Shown one piece after another: positions 47,744 through 57,326 of a DNA stretch of 64,000 bases. Numbering within the stretch: the first letter of the stretch is position 1; each line of letters begins with the position of its first letter. Made by a program: the position numbers and the translations under genes. The notes beneath the pieces were generated by a model, which was not told the origin of the DNA, did no database searches, and was given only the letters and a program-made list of their open reading frames with translations. Source of the stretch: an uncultured Eubacteriales bacterium (lineage in GTDB: Bacteria > Bacillota > Clostridia > Lachnospirales > Cellulosilyticaceae); contig URVM01000003.1 in the NCBI GenBank assembly GCA_900551325.1, forward strand, positions 62,001 through 126,000, read 5' to 3'.

Positions 47744-48646
47744 TTATATCTCTTCCCCTTTAAAATACTTATTCAATGCCTTTTCTAATATAATCTCAAT
47801 CTCCTCTACTGCATAACTATTTCCAAAATACTTCTTCAATAGTTGTTGACTCAACTTAACTGGAGGCAGTTTCTTATCTTTTTCTGGTGGTAGCAATACG
47901 TATTGTATATCTCCAAGTGTCAACTCCATTTCCATATCTTTTTGCTTTAATATCTGAGCTTGTTTTGTAGTTATCTTAATCTTGTGCTCCTTCAATACAT
48001 CATTAATCAACTGTTGTGTTTCGTTTTTTAAATAAGATAATGTTTCCCCAACTATGAAAGATAGTTCTTCTCTATCAAGTCTTTCCTTCAATTCATCATG
48101 AAGTTCATAAATCCTTAAGTATCTTGAAATTGTACGAGGTGCTAAGTGATATTCTTCGGCCAACTTCTCGCCACTTTGGCGAGAAGTTAATTTTGCCGCA
48201 CAGCCGGTTAAACTCTCTATCTGCTCTAATAAATCTCTACGTCTCCCCTGTCGCTTCATTGCCTGATATCTCTGAAAAATCGTTAAAGCTCTTTCTGAAT
48301 AAGACATGTCTTTAAATGAACGTTGCATAAAGTTTGTCTCTGTTACGATAAGCAATGCCTCTGTATCACTTCTTACCTCTTTAATCATTGCCGGTACTTC
48401 TTTTAGCCCTACTAACCTAGCAGCATTTACGCGATTATGACCGGATAAGATTTCATATCTTCCGTTCATCTTTTTAACACGAACAATAATAGGTGTGATA
48501 ATGCCATAGTCTTGAATACTCTTTTTCATTGCTTCCAACCGTTCTTCAGTATACAGTTTAAAAGGATGATTTTCAAAATTATCCAATTGCTCAATTGGTA
48601 AGTACTCTACATTTTCATCATTAAACAGATTCACTTTAGCACACAT
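47744..48646 (-). CDS. parB: ParB-family partition protein
   Basis: A 300-aa ParB/Spo0J-like protein. The N-terminal nuclease-like CTP-binding domain is intact (YLPIEQLDNF, then ILSGHNRVNAARLVGLKEVP with the GxxRxxA-like box), followed by a central HTH (KLAEEYHLAPRTISRYLRIY). It would bind parS-like sites and act with the ParA ATPase encoded directly upstream. No canonical parS (TGTTTCACGTGAAACA) is seen in the window, so the site is different or lies elsewhere. It looks like the plasmid/integrative-element type rather than the chromosomal copy. Confidence 0.85.
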   Translation of the reverse strand: MCAKVNLFNDENVEYLPIEQLDNFENHPFKLYTEERLEAMKKSIQDYGIITPIIVRVKKMNGRYEILSGHNRVNAARLVGLKEVPAMIKEVRSDTEALLIVTETNFMQRSFKDMSYSERALTIFQRYQAMKRQGRRRDLLEQIESLTGCAAKLTSRQSGEKLAEEYHLAPRTISRYLRIYELHDELKERLDREELSFIVGETLSYLKNETQQLINDVLKEHKIKITTKQAQILKQKDMEMELTLGDIQYVLLPPEKDKKLPPVKLSQQLLKKYFGNSYAVEEIEIILEKALNKYFKGEEI

Positions 48647-48647
48647 C

Positions 48648-49421
48648 TTATTTGATTACCTCCATCGCTAATTGCTTATACGCCTCAGACACTGGATTCT
48701 TAGGAGCATATTGAAGAATGCTTTGTTGATTTAATATAGCTTCTCCCATCTTAACTGATGTAGGAATCCTTATGCCAAATATAGAAATCTCTTCTTGATA
48801 TGCTTCTAAGATAATATCTTCAATCTCTCTCGTCAATTTCATCCTCTTGTCATACATTGTCATCAAAACCCCCTCAATCTGAAGAGCTCGATTTAAGCGT
48901 CTTTTAACCCTTACAATACTTTTCAACAACAACTCTAACCCTCTGGCGGATAAATACTGCGGTGTAACGGGAATAATAACACTATCCGCAGCAGTTAATG
49001 CATTAATAGTCAACATTCCTAGACTTGGCGAGCAATCAATAAGTACATAATCATAATCACCTTCCACCTCATCAATAACACTTTTTAACATCTGCTCTCT
49101 GCTCATCGCATTCACAAGGGTAGCTTCAAGACTTGCTAACTCTATATTGGCTGGAATAATATCTACATTTCCCAGCCTATAGATACTATCTTCAAGATGT
49201 ATCAATGGCATATCTTCCATTGCTTGTTCCAGTAAATTACATATAGTAAAATCCAAGTTTTCTGCATCTAATCCTGATGCAATACTCAAGCTACCCTGTG
49301 GGTCAAAATCAAGCAACAATACCTTTTTACCTTGTAACCCAAGTGCTTCTCCCAAATTCCTAGTTGTTACACTTTTACCCACACCACCTTTTTGGTTAAC
49401 CACTGCCAACACTTTCGCCAT
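48648..49421 (-). CDS. parA: ParA-family partition ATPase
   Basis: A 257-aa Walker-type ATPase. The deviant Walker A KGGVGKSVTT lies at the N terminus in VVNQKGGVGKS, with LLLDFDPQGSLS (Walker A') and YDYVLIDCSPSLG (Walker B). It lacks an N-terminal HTH, so it is a ParA type Ib/Soj-like protein. It is one base from parB and overlaps the 174-aa gene upstream by one base, forming a three-gene operon that would segregate a low-copy replicon or an excised element. Confidence 0.9.
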   Translation of the reverse strand: MAKVLAVVNQKGGVGKSVTTRNLGEALGLQGKKVLLLDFDPQGSLSIASGLDAENLDFTICNLLEQAMEDMPLIHLEDSIYRLGNVDIIPANIELASLEATLVNAMSREQMLKSVIDEVEGDYDYVLIDCSPSLGMLTINALTAADSVIIPVTPQYLSARGLELLLKSIVRVKRRLNRALQIEGVLMTMYDKRMKLTREIEDIILEAYQEEISIFGIRIPTSVKMGEAILNQQSILQYAPKNPVSEAYKQLAMEVIK

Positions 49422-49945
49422 TATATCTTCCCTCCAGCATTCTTCAATGTATTACAGTACTCTTCTTGACTTACATAATAAATATTAATATCTGCTACTT
49501 GAATTACTATATCTTCTTCATCACAGTTACAACTATAGCCATATTCTCCTGACTCCAAATTTTCATTAATATCCTCTATTTGAATAGTTATCCCTATAAG
49601 CCCACCACAATATCTCCTACTATTACCTTCACAGAAATAAGGATACATTCCCTGTACCTCTCCATCTACTTCTTCTAATAATATAAAAGGATTTTGTATA
49701 TCAATAGCTAAATCTGCCCCTTCAAGTACACACAATACATCACTTATAATTTCCTCTACTGTAAGCTCCGTATTTAATAAATAATTAAGCTGTTGCTGTA
49801 TCTCGTCCACTGTAATTTGACAACGTCTTTTTGCCTCTTCCTTTAGGAACAAGTTGATTTGACTTTGTTCCATCTTCCCCTTTAATACGTCTTCTATTTC
49901 ATCAAACTCCAAACTCCTTACTATTTCCAAAAGTTCTTGTTTCAT
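49421..49945 (-). CDS. Unknown protein heading the parAB operon
   Basis: A 174-aa acidic protein of unknown family. The first 80 residues are helical (EIEDVLKGKMEQSQINLFLK), the rest beta-rich with four cysteines (MYPYFCEGNSRRYCGG, GYSCNCDEED) that could bind metal. Translation of parA starts in its stop codon, so the products are made together. A role in partition or copy control of the element is inferred from position only. The start has GGAGAT upstream. Confidence 0.6.
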   Translation of the reverse strand: MKQELLEIVRSLEFDEIEDVLKGKMEQSQINLFLKEEAKRRCQITVDEIQQQLNYLLNTELTVEEIISDVLCVLEGADLAIDIQNPFILLEEVDGEVQGMYPYFCEGNSRRYCGGLIGITIQIEDINENLESGEYGYSCNCDEEDIVIQVADINIYYVSQEEYCNTLKNAGGKI

Positions 49946-50073
49946 ATTTCATCTCCTATTTATGTTTTATAATAATCTCTTTGCATTATGCAAATAACAT
50001 AAATCAGATTCAACCGCCCTACGCCGGTATAATTGTAAATAAATTATGAACAAGCAAACCAGTTACTAAAAGT

Positions 50074-50099
50074 CCCCTCTAATCTTTTGATTAGAGGGG
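50074..50099 (-). terminator. Intrinsic terminator upstream of the par operon
   Basis: CCCCTCTAATC pairs perfectly with GATTAGAGGGG around a TTTT loop; the minus strand continues ACTTTTAG. It lies beyond the decayed tail of the 720-aa protein gene and marks the original 3' end of that unit. Confidence 0.75.
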
Positions 50100-50172
50100 C
50101 TACTTATTCAAATTACTATTACCTTTATCCTATAAATACTTTATTACTTCTTGCTTTTCACCCTTTTTACTT

Positions 50173-50427
50173 TTACCAAGTTCTATCTTCAAATTTTCTT
50201 CCTATTATCTTAAACTTAGAAAAATTTACATCTAGCTTATTACTACCCTTTATAGAAAGTAATTTACAAGGATTTTCTTTGCATACTCCTGATATTACTT
50301 ATACATTTTAAAACTCATAGGTTTTACACTACTTAACTTCCACATGTGTTATATCAAGTCCTTTAATTCTAGCTAAAATACTGTTCTTCTTTCTAAGACT
50401 AACACTATTATATAACCCTTTTGTGTA
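50173..50427 (-). pseudogene. Decayed C-terminal extension of the 720-aa protein gene
   Basis: In the same frame as the 50440 gene and 15 bases beyond its stop, 85 codons read SLRKKNSILARIKGLDITHV, then CKTYEF, then SGVCKENPCKLLSIKGSNKL, interrupted by three stops of the kind AAG to TAG or AAA to TAA. The conserved frame and protein-like composition suggest a former continuation of the gene, now lost. Confidence 0.4.
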
Positions 50428-50439
50428 TTAAAAACAATA

Positions 50440-52602
50440 TTATTTCAGAAATCTATTTATAAATTCAATATCTCTTTTCCATATCGGAACTGCTATTTTA
50501 AAACGCTCCATATTTTGATATTCGTTTACATTTCTCATTAAGTTGCTAAGTATTATAATTTTTCCATATTTTTCACATGCTCTTCTAATTACCCCCTCCC
50601 TTACATAGGCACTATCATGGATATTATATCCCTCCTCATATAGTTCAGACTTTTTTCTTCGCTTAGTGTACGCTTCGGTAGTAATCTTTTTGGCACTCGT
50701 ACTTGTACTACTCTTTTCATTTATATGAGTTGTTATTTGCTTTTTAGATAGATTTTCAGATTTTCTATTAACTGAGCTCTTATAAGTACTTACTAAAAGT
50801 TTAAAATTAATTTGTACATCATATTTAATACTATATATTCTAAGCTTTTGATATGTCTTATATGTGATAAATGCATTCTCACATTGCTTACAATACTTCC
50901 CACTAATACTGTATTTTCGGAATGGTTTATTGTCTCTATAACCTATCACTTCTATCTTAGCCCTACTACAAGTAGTATTATGAATAGGACACTTAGTCGA
51001 TTCACTCATAGAATAATTTACATATGGTACGACTCCCCCTAGCGTTTCTTTGCTTAATATTACTGCATGTTCATCCTTAACCTTCTTTTCCATTTGCCTT
51101 ATGCGTGCGTTAAGTTTCTCAGAATATCCTTCACACTGTTTTATCTTTTTATCTTTTACAAGTGTATATAATGTTCTATCTGAAATTGTAATATATTGAT
51201 CTAAGTTAGGCTCCTTAGCTAAAGCATAACACAGTATCTCATCACTTATCTTATTTCTATTTTTTAGATTTCGTACTAAATGAGGATTATGATTGATGCA
51301 CATATATAATTGTTTTTTAGAAAGATTTCCCATGTCTTTTAGTAAGTCTTCTCTATTGATTAAAATCCACTTAACAACTATGTCATCCCATTTCTTAACA
51401 CACTTTACGGCATCTTTGTTATTTATAAGTATATATAGAACCTGCTTTGGTGTAAGATTAGAAAGATAATTTATAGCATCCTTTCGCATACTTATAAAGA
51501 TTTTCAATACCTCTTTATCTATATTTCTTATATCCTCTATTATGTAAGGATTTTTCAGTAACTTATTAAGTAATTTCATATTCTCAGTAGCATGCTCAAT
51601 CAAATGATATGCATCCACATCATGAGCTAGTATCCATAAATGTTCCTTCTCAGTAAATATAGTATCATTAAATATTTGTTTTTTATATGGCGATTCATAC
51701 TTAATAAATTCCGGACATCTCTTTAATATTGCACACTGTATGTCATAACTAGTATTAGTATAAAATAAATACAATAATGGACTATTACTATTCAATGCTA
51801 TATCAATCATATCTTTTGTAGGCTTATGTATAAAGTAAATATATCTAGAATCACTTTCCAAAAGCATCGTCTGCTCTTCCTCTGTTTTATTATTTATACT
51901 ATCACAATAAACAAGGTGAAACTCACTCTTCATGTTTTCTTCTATTTTCTTTTTGCTAAAAGCATCTCCCTGTTGTTGCAAATAAGCTTTAATATGTACA
52001 CTAAATGGTAATGTTATTTTTTGTTTCGTAGTTAATCTTTCATAAACTCGATTAAAAATATCTTTGTCTTTTATTTTAAATAAATAATCTGCACAAATTT
52101 TAGGTGCCTTGTCTACTAGTGTATCAACCTCTTCTACTGATAAAAGTTCAATGTCATGAATATTTGCCTTAGGCTTCTCTTTAACTAGTATTCTTCTTAA
52201 TTCTTGTTCTATTTCTAAAGAATCTATGAAAGATAATGCATTCTCTATATTTAGAATATCTATAGATATATTTCTTTGTAACATATAACATAAAATAGCC
52301 TTTTTATGTGGTATATTCTTCATACTACGAAAAAGATAATTATAATATGTTTTTGCACATTTAGTATTTCGTAATGCCTGTATATAATCTTCTGTAATAC
52401 TAGCTGTTATCTTCTGCTGTCCATAAAAAAGAACATCAATATCCTTTGCAAATACTATTGCTACATTTGGTTCTATCATATCTATATGAGATAATATCTT
52501 TTCCATTGCACGAATACGTTTTTGACTTCTTTGTAATTTATTTTCTATATATTGAACAAATTCGTCTATATTTTTATAATTTAGCATTTCTTGTTTAGCC
52601 AT
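50440..52602 (-). CDS. Unknown 720-aa helical-repeat and zinc-finger protein next to BREX
   Basis: A 720-aa protein with no certain family. Residues 150-480 are repeated 20-25 residue helical units of the form ..LL..N...I..I..., somewhat like DUF4116 repeats. Near 525-590 is a cysteine cluster (STKCPIHNTTC and GKYCKQCENAF) that should bind zinc. The C-terminal 80 residues (ELYEEGYNIHDSAYVREGVI) resemble a short domain seen at the end of other clostridial unknown proteins. TAAGGAGA precedes the ATG. A terminator separates it from brxL, so it has its own promoter; an accessory defence role is only inferred from position. Confidence 0.65.
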   Translation of the reverse strand: MAKQEMLNYKNIDEFVQYIENKLQRSQKRIRAMEKILSHIDMIEPNVAIVFAKDIDVLFYGQQKITASITEDYIQALRNTKCAKTYYNYLFRSMKNIPHKKAILCYMLQRNISIDILNIENALSFIDSLEIEQELRRILVKEKPKANIHDIELLSVEEVDTLVDKAPKICADYLFKIKDKDIFNRVYERLTTKQKITLPFSVHIKAYLQQQGDAFSKKKIEENMKSEFHLVYCDSINNKTEEEQTMLLESDSRYIYFIHKPTKDMIDIALNSNSPLLYLFYTNTSYDIQCAILKRCPEFIKYESPYKKQIFNDTIFTEKEHLWILAHDVDAYHLIEHATENMKLLNKLLKNPYIIEDIRNIDKEVLKIFISMRKDAINYLSNLTPKQVLYILINNKDAVKCVKKWDDIVVKWILINREDLLKDMGNLSKKQLYMCINHNPHLVRNLKNRNKISDEILCYALAKEPNLDQYITISDRTLYTLVKDKKIKQCEGYSEKLNARIRQMEKKVKDEHAVILSKETLGGVVPYVNYSMSESTKCPIHNTTCSRAKIEVIGYRDNKPFRKYSISGKYCKQCENAFITYKTYQKLRIYSIKYDVQINFKLLVSTYKSSVNRKSENLSKKQITTHINEKSSTSTSAKKITTEAYTKRRKKSELYEEGYNIHDSAYVREGVIRRACEKYGKIIILSNLMRNVNEYQNMERFKIAVPIWKRDIEFINRFLK

Positions 52603-52655
52603 CTACTATCTCCTTACTACTCTTTATTTGTCTTACTAGTATCTCTTTAAATCAA

Positions 52656-52689
52656 AGGGTCCTATAAGCAATTTCTCTTATAAGACCCT
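52656..52689 (-). terminator. Terminator of the BREX operon
   Basis: AGGGTCCTATAAG and CTTATAAGACCCT form a 13-bp stem with one mismatch, 10 bases after the brxL stop; the minus strand continues TTTGATTT. Confidence 0.8.
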
Positions 52690-52698
52690 CCTATTATA

Positions 52699-54741
52699 CT
52701 ACTCTACCCCAAGAGCCTTAAATACAGCATCTTCAGGTGATTGATAGAATATCAAATTAAATTTACCCATCAGCTCTGGCGGTACACTTCCCATATCTAC
52801 AGCTGATGTAATCGGTAACAAGATTTTCTTTGCTCCGCTATCTAGACAAACTTGAAGTACATTAGCAAGCTCTTCTACTTTAATAATAGTTCCTCCAATG
52901 CTTAGGTTACCTAGTATTGCTAAGTTGCTAACTACTGGCTTGTTCAATGCTGCCGAGCATAGAGCAACCAGAGATGAGAGGGATAGCTGTTCTGTCATCC
53001 CTATACCATTCAGATCTTGTATATGCATCAGGTAATCTTTTGTCGTTGTACTAATAGTTCCGCTAATATTTTTGCTATTGGCTTTCAAATATCTAAATGA
53101 AGTGTCTAGTGCTTCTTTGGCTTCTCTGTCTGAGCCTACGCCTGTTCGTTCAAATTTACCTGAGCCTGATACCATTTCTGTCTCTAGTTTGAATACGCCT
53201 ATCATCCCTGACTTCCCTCTTGCTACTGTGTAGAGATGCCCTGGCTTGTGCATACCATCGGGTATCAGTTTACCTCCACCCTGCTCTGGTACAGGTACAA
53301 ACTCTTCTTGAAGTGTTTCATTATCAATGTAAGAAAAATTGATATCGTAGAATTCCATTCCACCAATTTTCTTTAGCTGCTCTTTCACACGTCTTCTACA
53401 TTCTAGTGCAAAGCGAAGGACTTCTTCTACATCTTCTTTGTTATAGATATCATTTGGATACAGGAGCTTCATAAGCCCTGAGACCATCTTTTTAACACCT
53501 ATAACATCTCTCTGGTTAAGGTTATTACCTAATTTAAAGTACTTGACATAAGAATCGCTAGCAGATGTTTTACGTAGTTCTCGCATTACTTCTGCAAAGT
53601 AGTCTGTTATAAACCCATAGCCATCTGTAAAGTATTCTGGTCTATATTTTGGAATCTCCCATCCTGGAATGTAGCAGTGCATACGATCTAGAAAAGCTGT
53701 ATCATTTGCCATCATGTCTGGGAACGGATCAAATAGGTGAGAGGTCTTGAGTACCACATCTACACTTTGATTAATATTCCCTACAAATACCATAGATGCT
53801 AAGGCACTCTTTTCTTCTTTACCACGAGCAAAGGATCCTGATGCCATATAGTCTTTCATAATTTGGACACCATCTTTATCTTTGAAGGTAATGCCTGCTA
53901 CTTCATCAAAGGCCACACAGTCCCACATACCTACAAGTCCTACAGTCTTTGTACCCATATTATAGAAAAGGTTAGCAACCGTTGTTTGACCACCTGATAC
54001 AAGAATGGAGTTTGGTGAAATCTCTTTGTATACATGTGATTTACCAGTCCCCCTTGGTCCAAGTTCACAAAGATTGAAGTTGTTTTCTACTAGTGGGATA
54101 AGTCGGGCTAGATGAAGCCACTTCACCCTGTTATTAAATTGAGAAGGTTCCATCCCTGTACTTCTAAGCAGTAAATCAATCCATTCTTCCTTCTCAAATG
54201 CCCCACGAGCTTCTTTGAATTCATTAATATCTAGTCCTGGCATTTGGATTGGTGTAAGTGTATTAATGATAAATGGGCAACGCTTTGTATCTGCCTCATC
54301 GTAGAAGTATTCCATACGTACAATACACCAAATACCACCACAGAGTAATCTCTCAAATTTTGAGACATAACTTTCCGATACAGGTACACCTTTAATACCT
54401 AAGTTTGAAAACTCTGCTTCGTAAATATCGGTCTTATAATTCAACTTCACTGAAATTTTATCAATGACAGTGTAGCTTCCTGATTCCCTTAATTTAGAAA
54501 TAATCTTTTGTGCTTCGTCTGGACGCACATAATTATCTGCTAAAATCTTTTTAACTTGCTTTACCCCATCTTCAATGTCCTCATCATTTTCTGAGGAACA
54601 ATACATGCCAAGCAAATACTCCAATACATAGACTGGAACATTTGCTCCTTCCTTAATAAGCTTTGTAAGATCTTTTCTTACAATTTTCCCATCAAAGAAA
54701 TGACGTAGTTTCTTTTCAATCGACATTTCTTGTACATCCAT
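52699..54741 (-). CDS. brxL: BREX protein BrxL (Lon-like AAA+ protein)
   Basis: A 680-aa BrxL. The AAA+ core has Walker A GPRGTGKS (228-235), Walker B VAFDEVAGI (about 277) followed by KDYMASGSFARGKEE. The C-terminal 140 residues are Lon-protease-like (LAILGNLSIGGTIIKVEELA and GAKKILLPI). BrxL is the terminal gene of type 1 BREX, forming DNA-bound rings that help block phage replication. It follows pglZ by 32 bases and is succeeded by an intrinsic terminator, so it closes the operon. Confidence 0.9.
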   Translation of the reverse strand: MDVQEMSIEKKLRHFFDGKIVRKDLTKLIKEGANVPVYVLEYLLGMYCSSENDEDIEDGVKQVKKILADNYVRPDEAQKIISKLRESGSYTVIDKISVKLNYKTDIYEAEFSNLGIKGVPVSESYVSKFERLLCGGIWCIVRMEYFYDEADTKRCPFIINTLTPIQMPGLDINEFKEARGAFEKEEWIDLLLRSTGMEPSQFNNRVKWLHLARLIPLVENNFNLCELGPRGTGKSHVYKEISPNSILVSGGQTTVANLFYNMGTKTVGLVGMWDCVAFDEVAGITFKDKDGVQIMKDYMASGSFARGKEEKSALASMVFVGNINQSVDVVLKTSHLFDPFPDMMANDTAFLDRMHCYIPGWEIPKYRPEYFTDGYGFITDYFAEVMRELRKTSASDSYVKYFKLGNNLNQRDVIGVKKMVSGLMKLLYPNDIYNKEDVEEVLRFALECRRRVKEQLKKIGGMEFYDINFSYIDNETLQEEFVPVPEQGGGKLIPDGMHKPGHLYTVARGKSGMIGVFKLETEMVSGSGKFERTGVGSDREAKEALDTSFRYLKANSKNISGTISTTTKDYLMHIQDLNGIGMTEQLSLSSLVALCSAALNKPVVSNLAILGNLSIGGTIIKVEELANVLQVCLDSGAKKILLPITSAVDMGSVPPELMGKFNLIFYQSPEDAVFKALGVE

Positions 54742-54773
54742 TGTTTATCACACCCTATTTTCTATCTATTGTT

Positions 54774-57320
54774 TTAAAATCCAAAGTCATTAGCAAAAGC
54801 TAAGTCCATCACTACATCATGAGACCATACAGGTTCCTCTACTCTGCTATTCATATCATAAGCTACCAGCTTATACTTTTTATGTTTATCATACTGCTTA
54901 TTCTTGAAGTTAAACTTTAATCTGAAGATACGTTTGCCTGGCTCTTTATCTTTTTTATCTGCATTAAAGATATGTTCGTCCGAAATACGTTCATTGTCCT
55001 CTGATACAAAGTAAAGTTTATAAGCGGTTGCTTTAATCGTTTCTCCTACTGGTTCTGTTTGCACAAAGTCAAGTGTTGTAATGAGGTTGGTAATCTTTTG
55101 TGTCATACTAATAAGAGCAATAGAGGCATTTTCTGTTTCCACACGCCCTTTTTGTGTCTTCACGTCAATCACTGGGATTAACATCTCTTGCGGTGACGCT
55201 CCACCATGTACATAATTAGCTCCACCAGATGCCTTAAACACTTGACTTCCTAGAGGTACACTCACTTTTTGAGTTGTACCATTTTTCAATACTCTATCCA
55301 TTGGATACGTTACTGTACCTGGTACACTCACTTCTTCCTCACTGATTGCAAAGCGACGATGCATACTCTCTGTGGCAATCTGCTTTCCTTCAATTTTATC
55401 ACTTTCAGTCATCACATCACGTTTATAGATGAACCCATGATCGGCTGTTACGACATAATGGATAACAGATACTCGCTCAGTTAATCGCTTAATGAAACGA
55501 TAAATTTCCTCTATGGCCTCTTCACAAGCATTGAATACTTCATGCTCTGTAATTTGCTTATCGCCCCTTGCGTCAATTTGATTGTGATACACATACACAA
55601 CACTTTGCTCTTGGAACACAGCTCTTAGATCTTCTTGTCCCATATTGAAAACATCTTTAAACTGAACACATTTACTATTAGGGACATAAGACTGTAAAAT
55701 GACTTGTCTTTGCTCTGTACTATCTGTTGGCTTATCATCTATAAGCACTTTGTCTATTTCTTTCATATCTATCTGACCATGTGGGAGAAGGGCTGCCATA
55801 CCTAGCTTAGTATAAGAAGGTAAAACACCCATCATGCCTTCAATTTTAGCTGTACACTTCACATCGTTTTCTAACTTTACAAAAAGCTCTCGTCCCACTT
55901 CATAACGAAGTGCATCTGAAATAATAACCACTGTACGTTCTTTATTGTTTTCTACGTACTTTTTATAGAAATTAGTTTGAAGCGGTATATTGACTTCCCC
56001 ATTTCCCTCTTGTAAAGCCTTATTCCATGCCACTATTATCTTTTCTAAGTAGGCATTTGTATAAATATTTTCCACCAATTCCCTTAAATCTTCAAAGAAA
56101 CGTGGCTCTTCTAAACGATCAAAAGCTCTATAAAAACTTCTATAAGCTGTATCTAACAAGCAACCGGTACTTCTATAGTAGGCAATCACTTCATTTAAAG
56201 TGCTTTGTGGAAAATATGGTAACCCTGCTATTAATGCATAAGCACTTTTGAGTAGTTTGTAGGCCTCTTTAAAGTAAGTACCGTAATGCTTCTTCAAGCG
56301 TTCCTCACATAAATCAGGTATTTTAATGCCACCTAATGTAGCTCCTGTATCTTCACTGAGTAAACGTTCTTTTATCCATTTGATTATCATACGATCAATC
56401 ACTTTAAAGGTATCACATTCTACAACTGCTTCTACACCCATTTGAGCGAGGTACTTTTCAGCTTGTAACGTCTCACACATCTGATCTGCAAGGGTATCAT
56501 AATGTACACCATAGAGCATACTGTTCATTAAATTACTTAAAAAGTGTTTAATATTCCCTGATTTATAAGATACATAAGCTGACCATCCTTTAGGTACATC
56601 TGTCTCTACAGACTTTGCAATATAAGTAACAAATAAAGTCATCACAAATTTCTCAAGAGTGGGCATAGCCTCCCCATATCCATAAATCACTTCACAAAGT
56701 CGCCAAAAAGCAGGCATTAAATCATACTTTTCAAACTCTGCTAAAAACTTATTGTCCTCTAGTGTCCCTTCTGTTAAGACAACTCTTACCACTTCATCAA
56801 AAGAAACGGCTTTAAGTTTGCAAAGCACACACATCATACCTGTTTCAATACTATCTTGTGTGTAGTTTTCTAACTCTAGTTCATAAAACTTTTCTGTTCT
56901 TGTTCGAGCTGCTTTAACATCCCTTGCACCCACAAAAAATCTCATATACTTCTGTAATAATGGCTTGTACTTCTCTTGTATACCCAAATCAATGGCTAAT
57001 AAAGAGGCACGGTCGGCAAAAAATTCTTTAGAATAACGAATCGTATCGGCCAAATGATTTTCTCTTATATCCGGTTTTGCAAAAGGAGCATAGATTAAAT
57101 AATTGGTTGTCGTATCTTCTTTTTCTAAAAAGTATTTGGTAAAAAAGAAGTTGTCTTTTTCTAAACGGTATACTTTAGCATTGCTCAGTATAACCCCTTC
57201 TATATCCTCATTAAACTCTGCCTTTTCATCAAACCAGAATACAAGTTTCCTAGTCTCACCGATAAACTCACTATTGAGCTTATCGATGATTTGTTTTAAA
57301 TCTAATGTTGCCATACCCAC
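54774..57320 (-). CDS. pglZ: BREX protein PglZ (alkaline phosphatase superfamily)
   Basis: An 848-aa PglZ. The alkaline-phosphatase-like core opens at VVIISDALRYEVGREL with metal-site Asp469 and continues to VVTADHGFIYKRD; the N-terminal 400 residues are the family's helical region. PglZ is the universal marker of BREX systems and interacts with the methyltransferase; its phosphatase substrate is unknown. It lies 6 bases after pglX in the same operon. Confidence 0.9.
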   Translation of the reverse strand: MGMATLDLKQIIDKLNSEFIGETRKLVFWFDEKAEFNEDIEGVILSNAKVYRLEKDNFFFTKYFLEKEDTTTNYLIYAPFAKPDIRENHLADTIRYSKEFFADRASLLAIDLGIQEKYKPLLQKYMRFFVGARDVKAARTRTEKFYELELENYTQDSIETGMMCVLCKLKAVSFDEVVRVVLTEGTLEDNKFLAEFEKYDLMPAFWRLCEVIYGYGEAMPTLEKFVMTLFVTYIAKSVETDVPKGWSAYVSYKSGNIKHFLSNLMNSMLYGVHYDTLADQMCETLQAEKYLAQMGVEAVVECDTFKVIDRMIIKWIKERLLSEDTGATLGGIKIPDLCEERLKKHYGTYFKEAYKLLKSAYALIAGLPYFPQSTLNEVIAYYRSTGCLLDTAYRSFYRAFDRLEEPRFFEDLRELVENIYTNAYLEKIIVAWNKALQEGNGEVNIPLQTNFYKKYVENNKERTVVIISDALRYEVGRELFVKLENDVKCTAKIEGMMGVLPSYTKLGMAALLPHGQIDMKEIDKVLIDDKPTDSTEQRQVILQSYVPNSKCVQFKDVFNMGQEDLRAVFQEQSVVYVYHNQIDARGDKQITEHEVFNACEEAIEEIYRFIKRLTERVSVIHYVVTADHGFIYKRDVMTESDKIEGKQIATESMHRRFAISEEEVSVPGTVTYPMDRVLKNGTTQKVSVPLGSQVFKASGGANYVHGGASPQEMLIPVIDVKTQKGRVETENASIALISMTQKITNLITTLDFVQTEPVGETIKATAYKLYFVSEDNERISDEHIFNADKKDKEPGKRIFRLKFNFKNKQYDKHKKYKLVAYDMNSRVEEPVWSHDVVMDLAFANDFGF

Positions 57321-57326
57321 ACTCCT

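Larger units (their letters stand above)
49946..50439. other. 494-base region holding a terminator and a decayed gene end
   Basis: No intact gene is supported. The stretch contains the hairpin 50074-50099 and the in-frame remnant 50173-50427 described separately. Bases 49946-50070 would hold the promoter of the parAB operon; no clear elements are seen. Confidence 0.5.

Noticed and set aside
50021..50040. ACGCCGGTAT-like word similar to one near 12797, considered as an att repeat
   Set aside because: The match is only about 8-9 bases and is not extended on either side, so it is no evidence for island ends.
50087..50311. Plus-strand 74-codon ORF
   Set aside because: It has no ribosome site, an odd Phe/Leu/Tyr-rich composition, and lies opposite the minus-strand decayed coding tail of the 720-aa gene.
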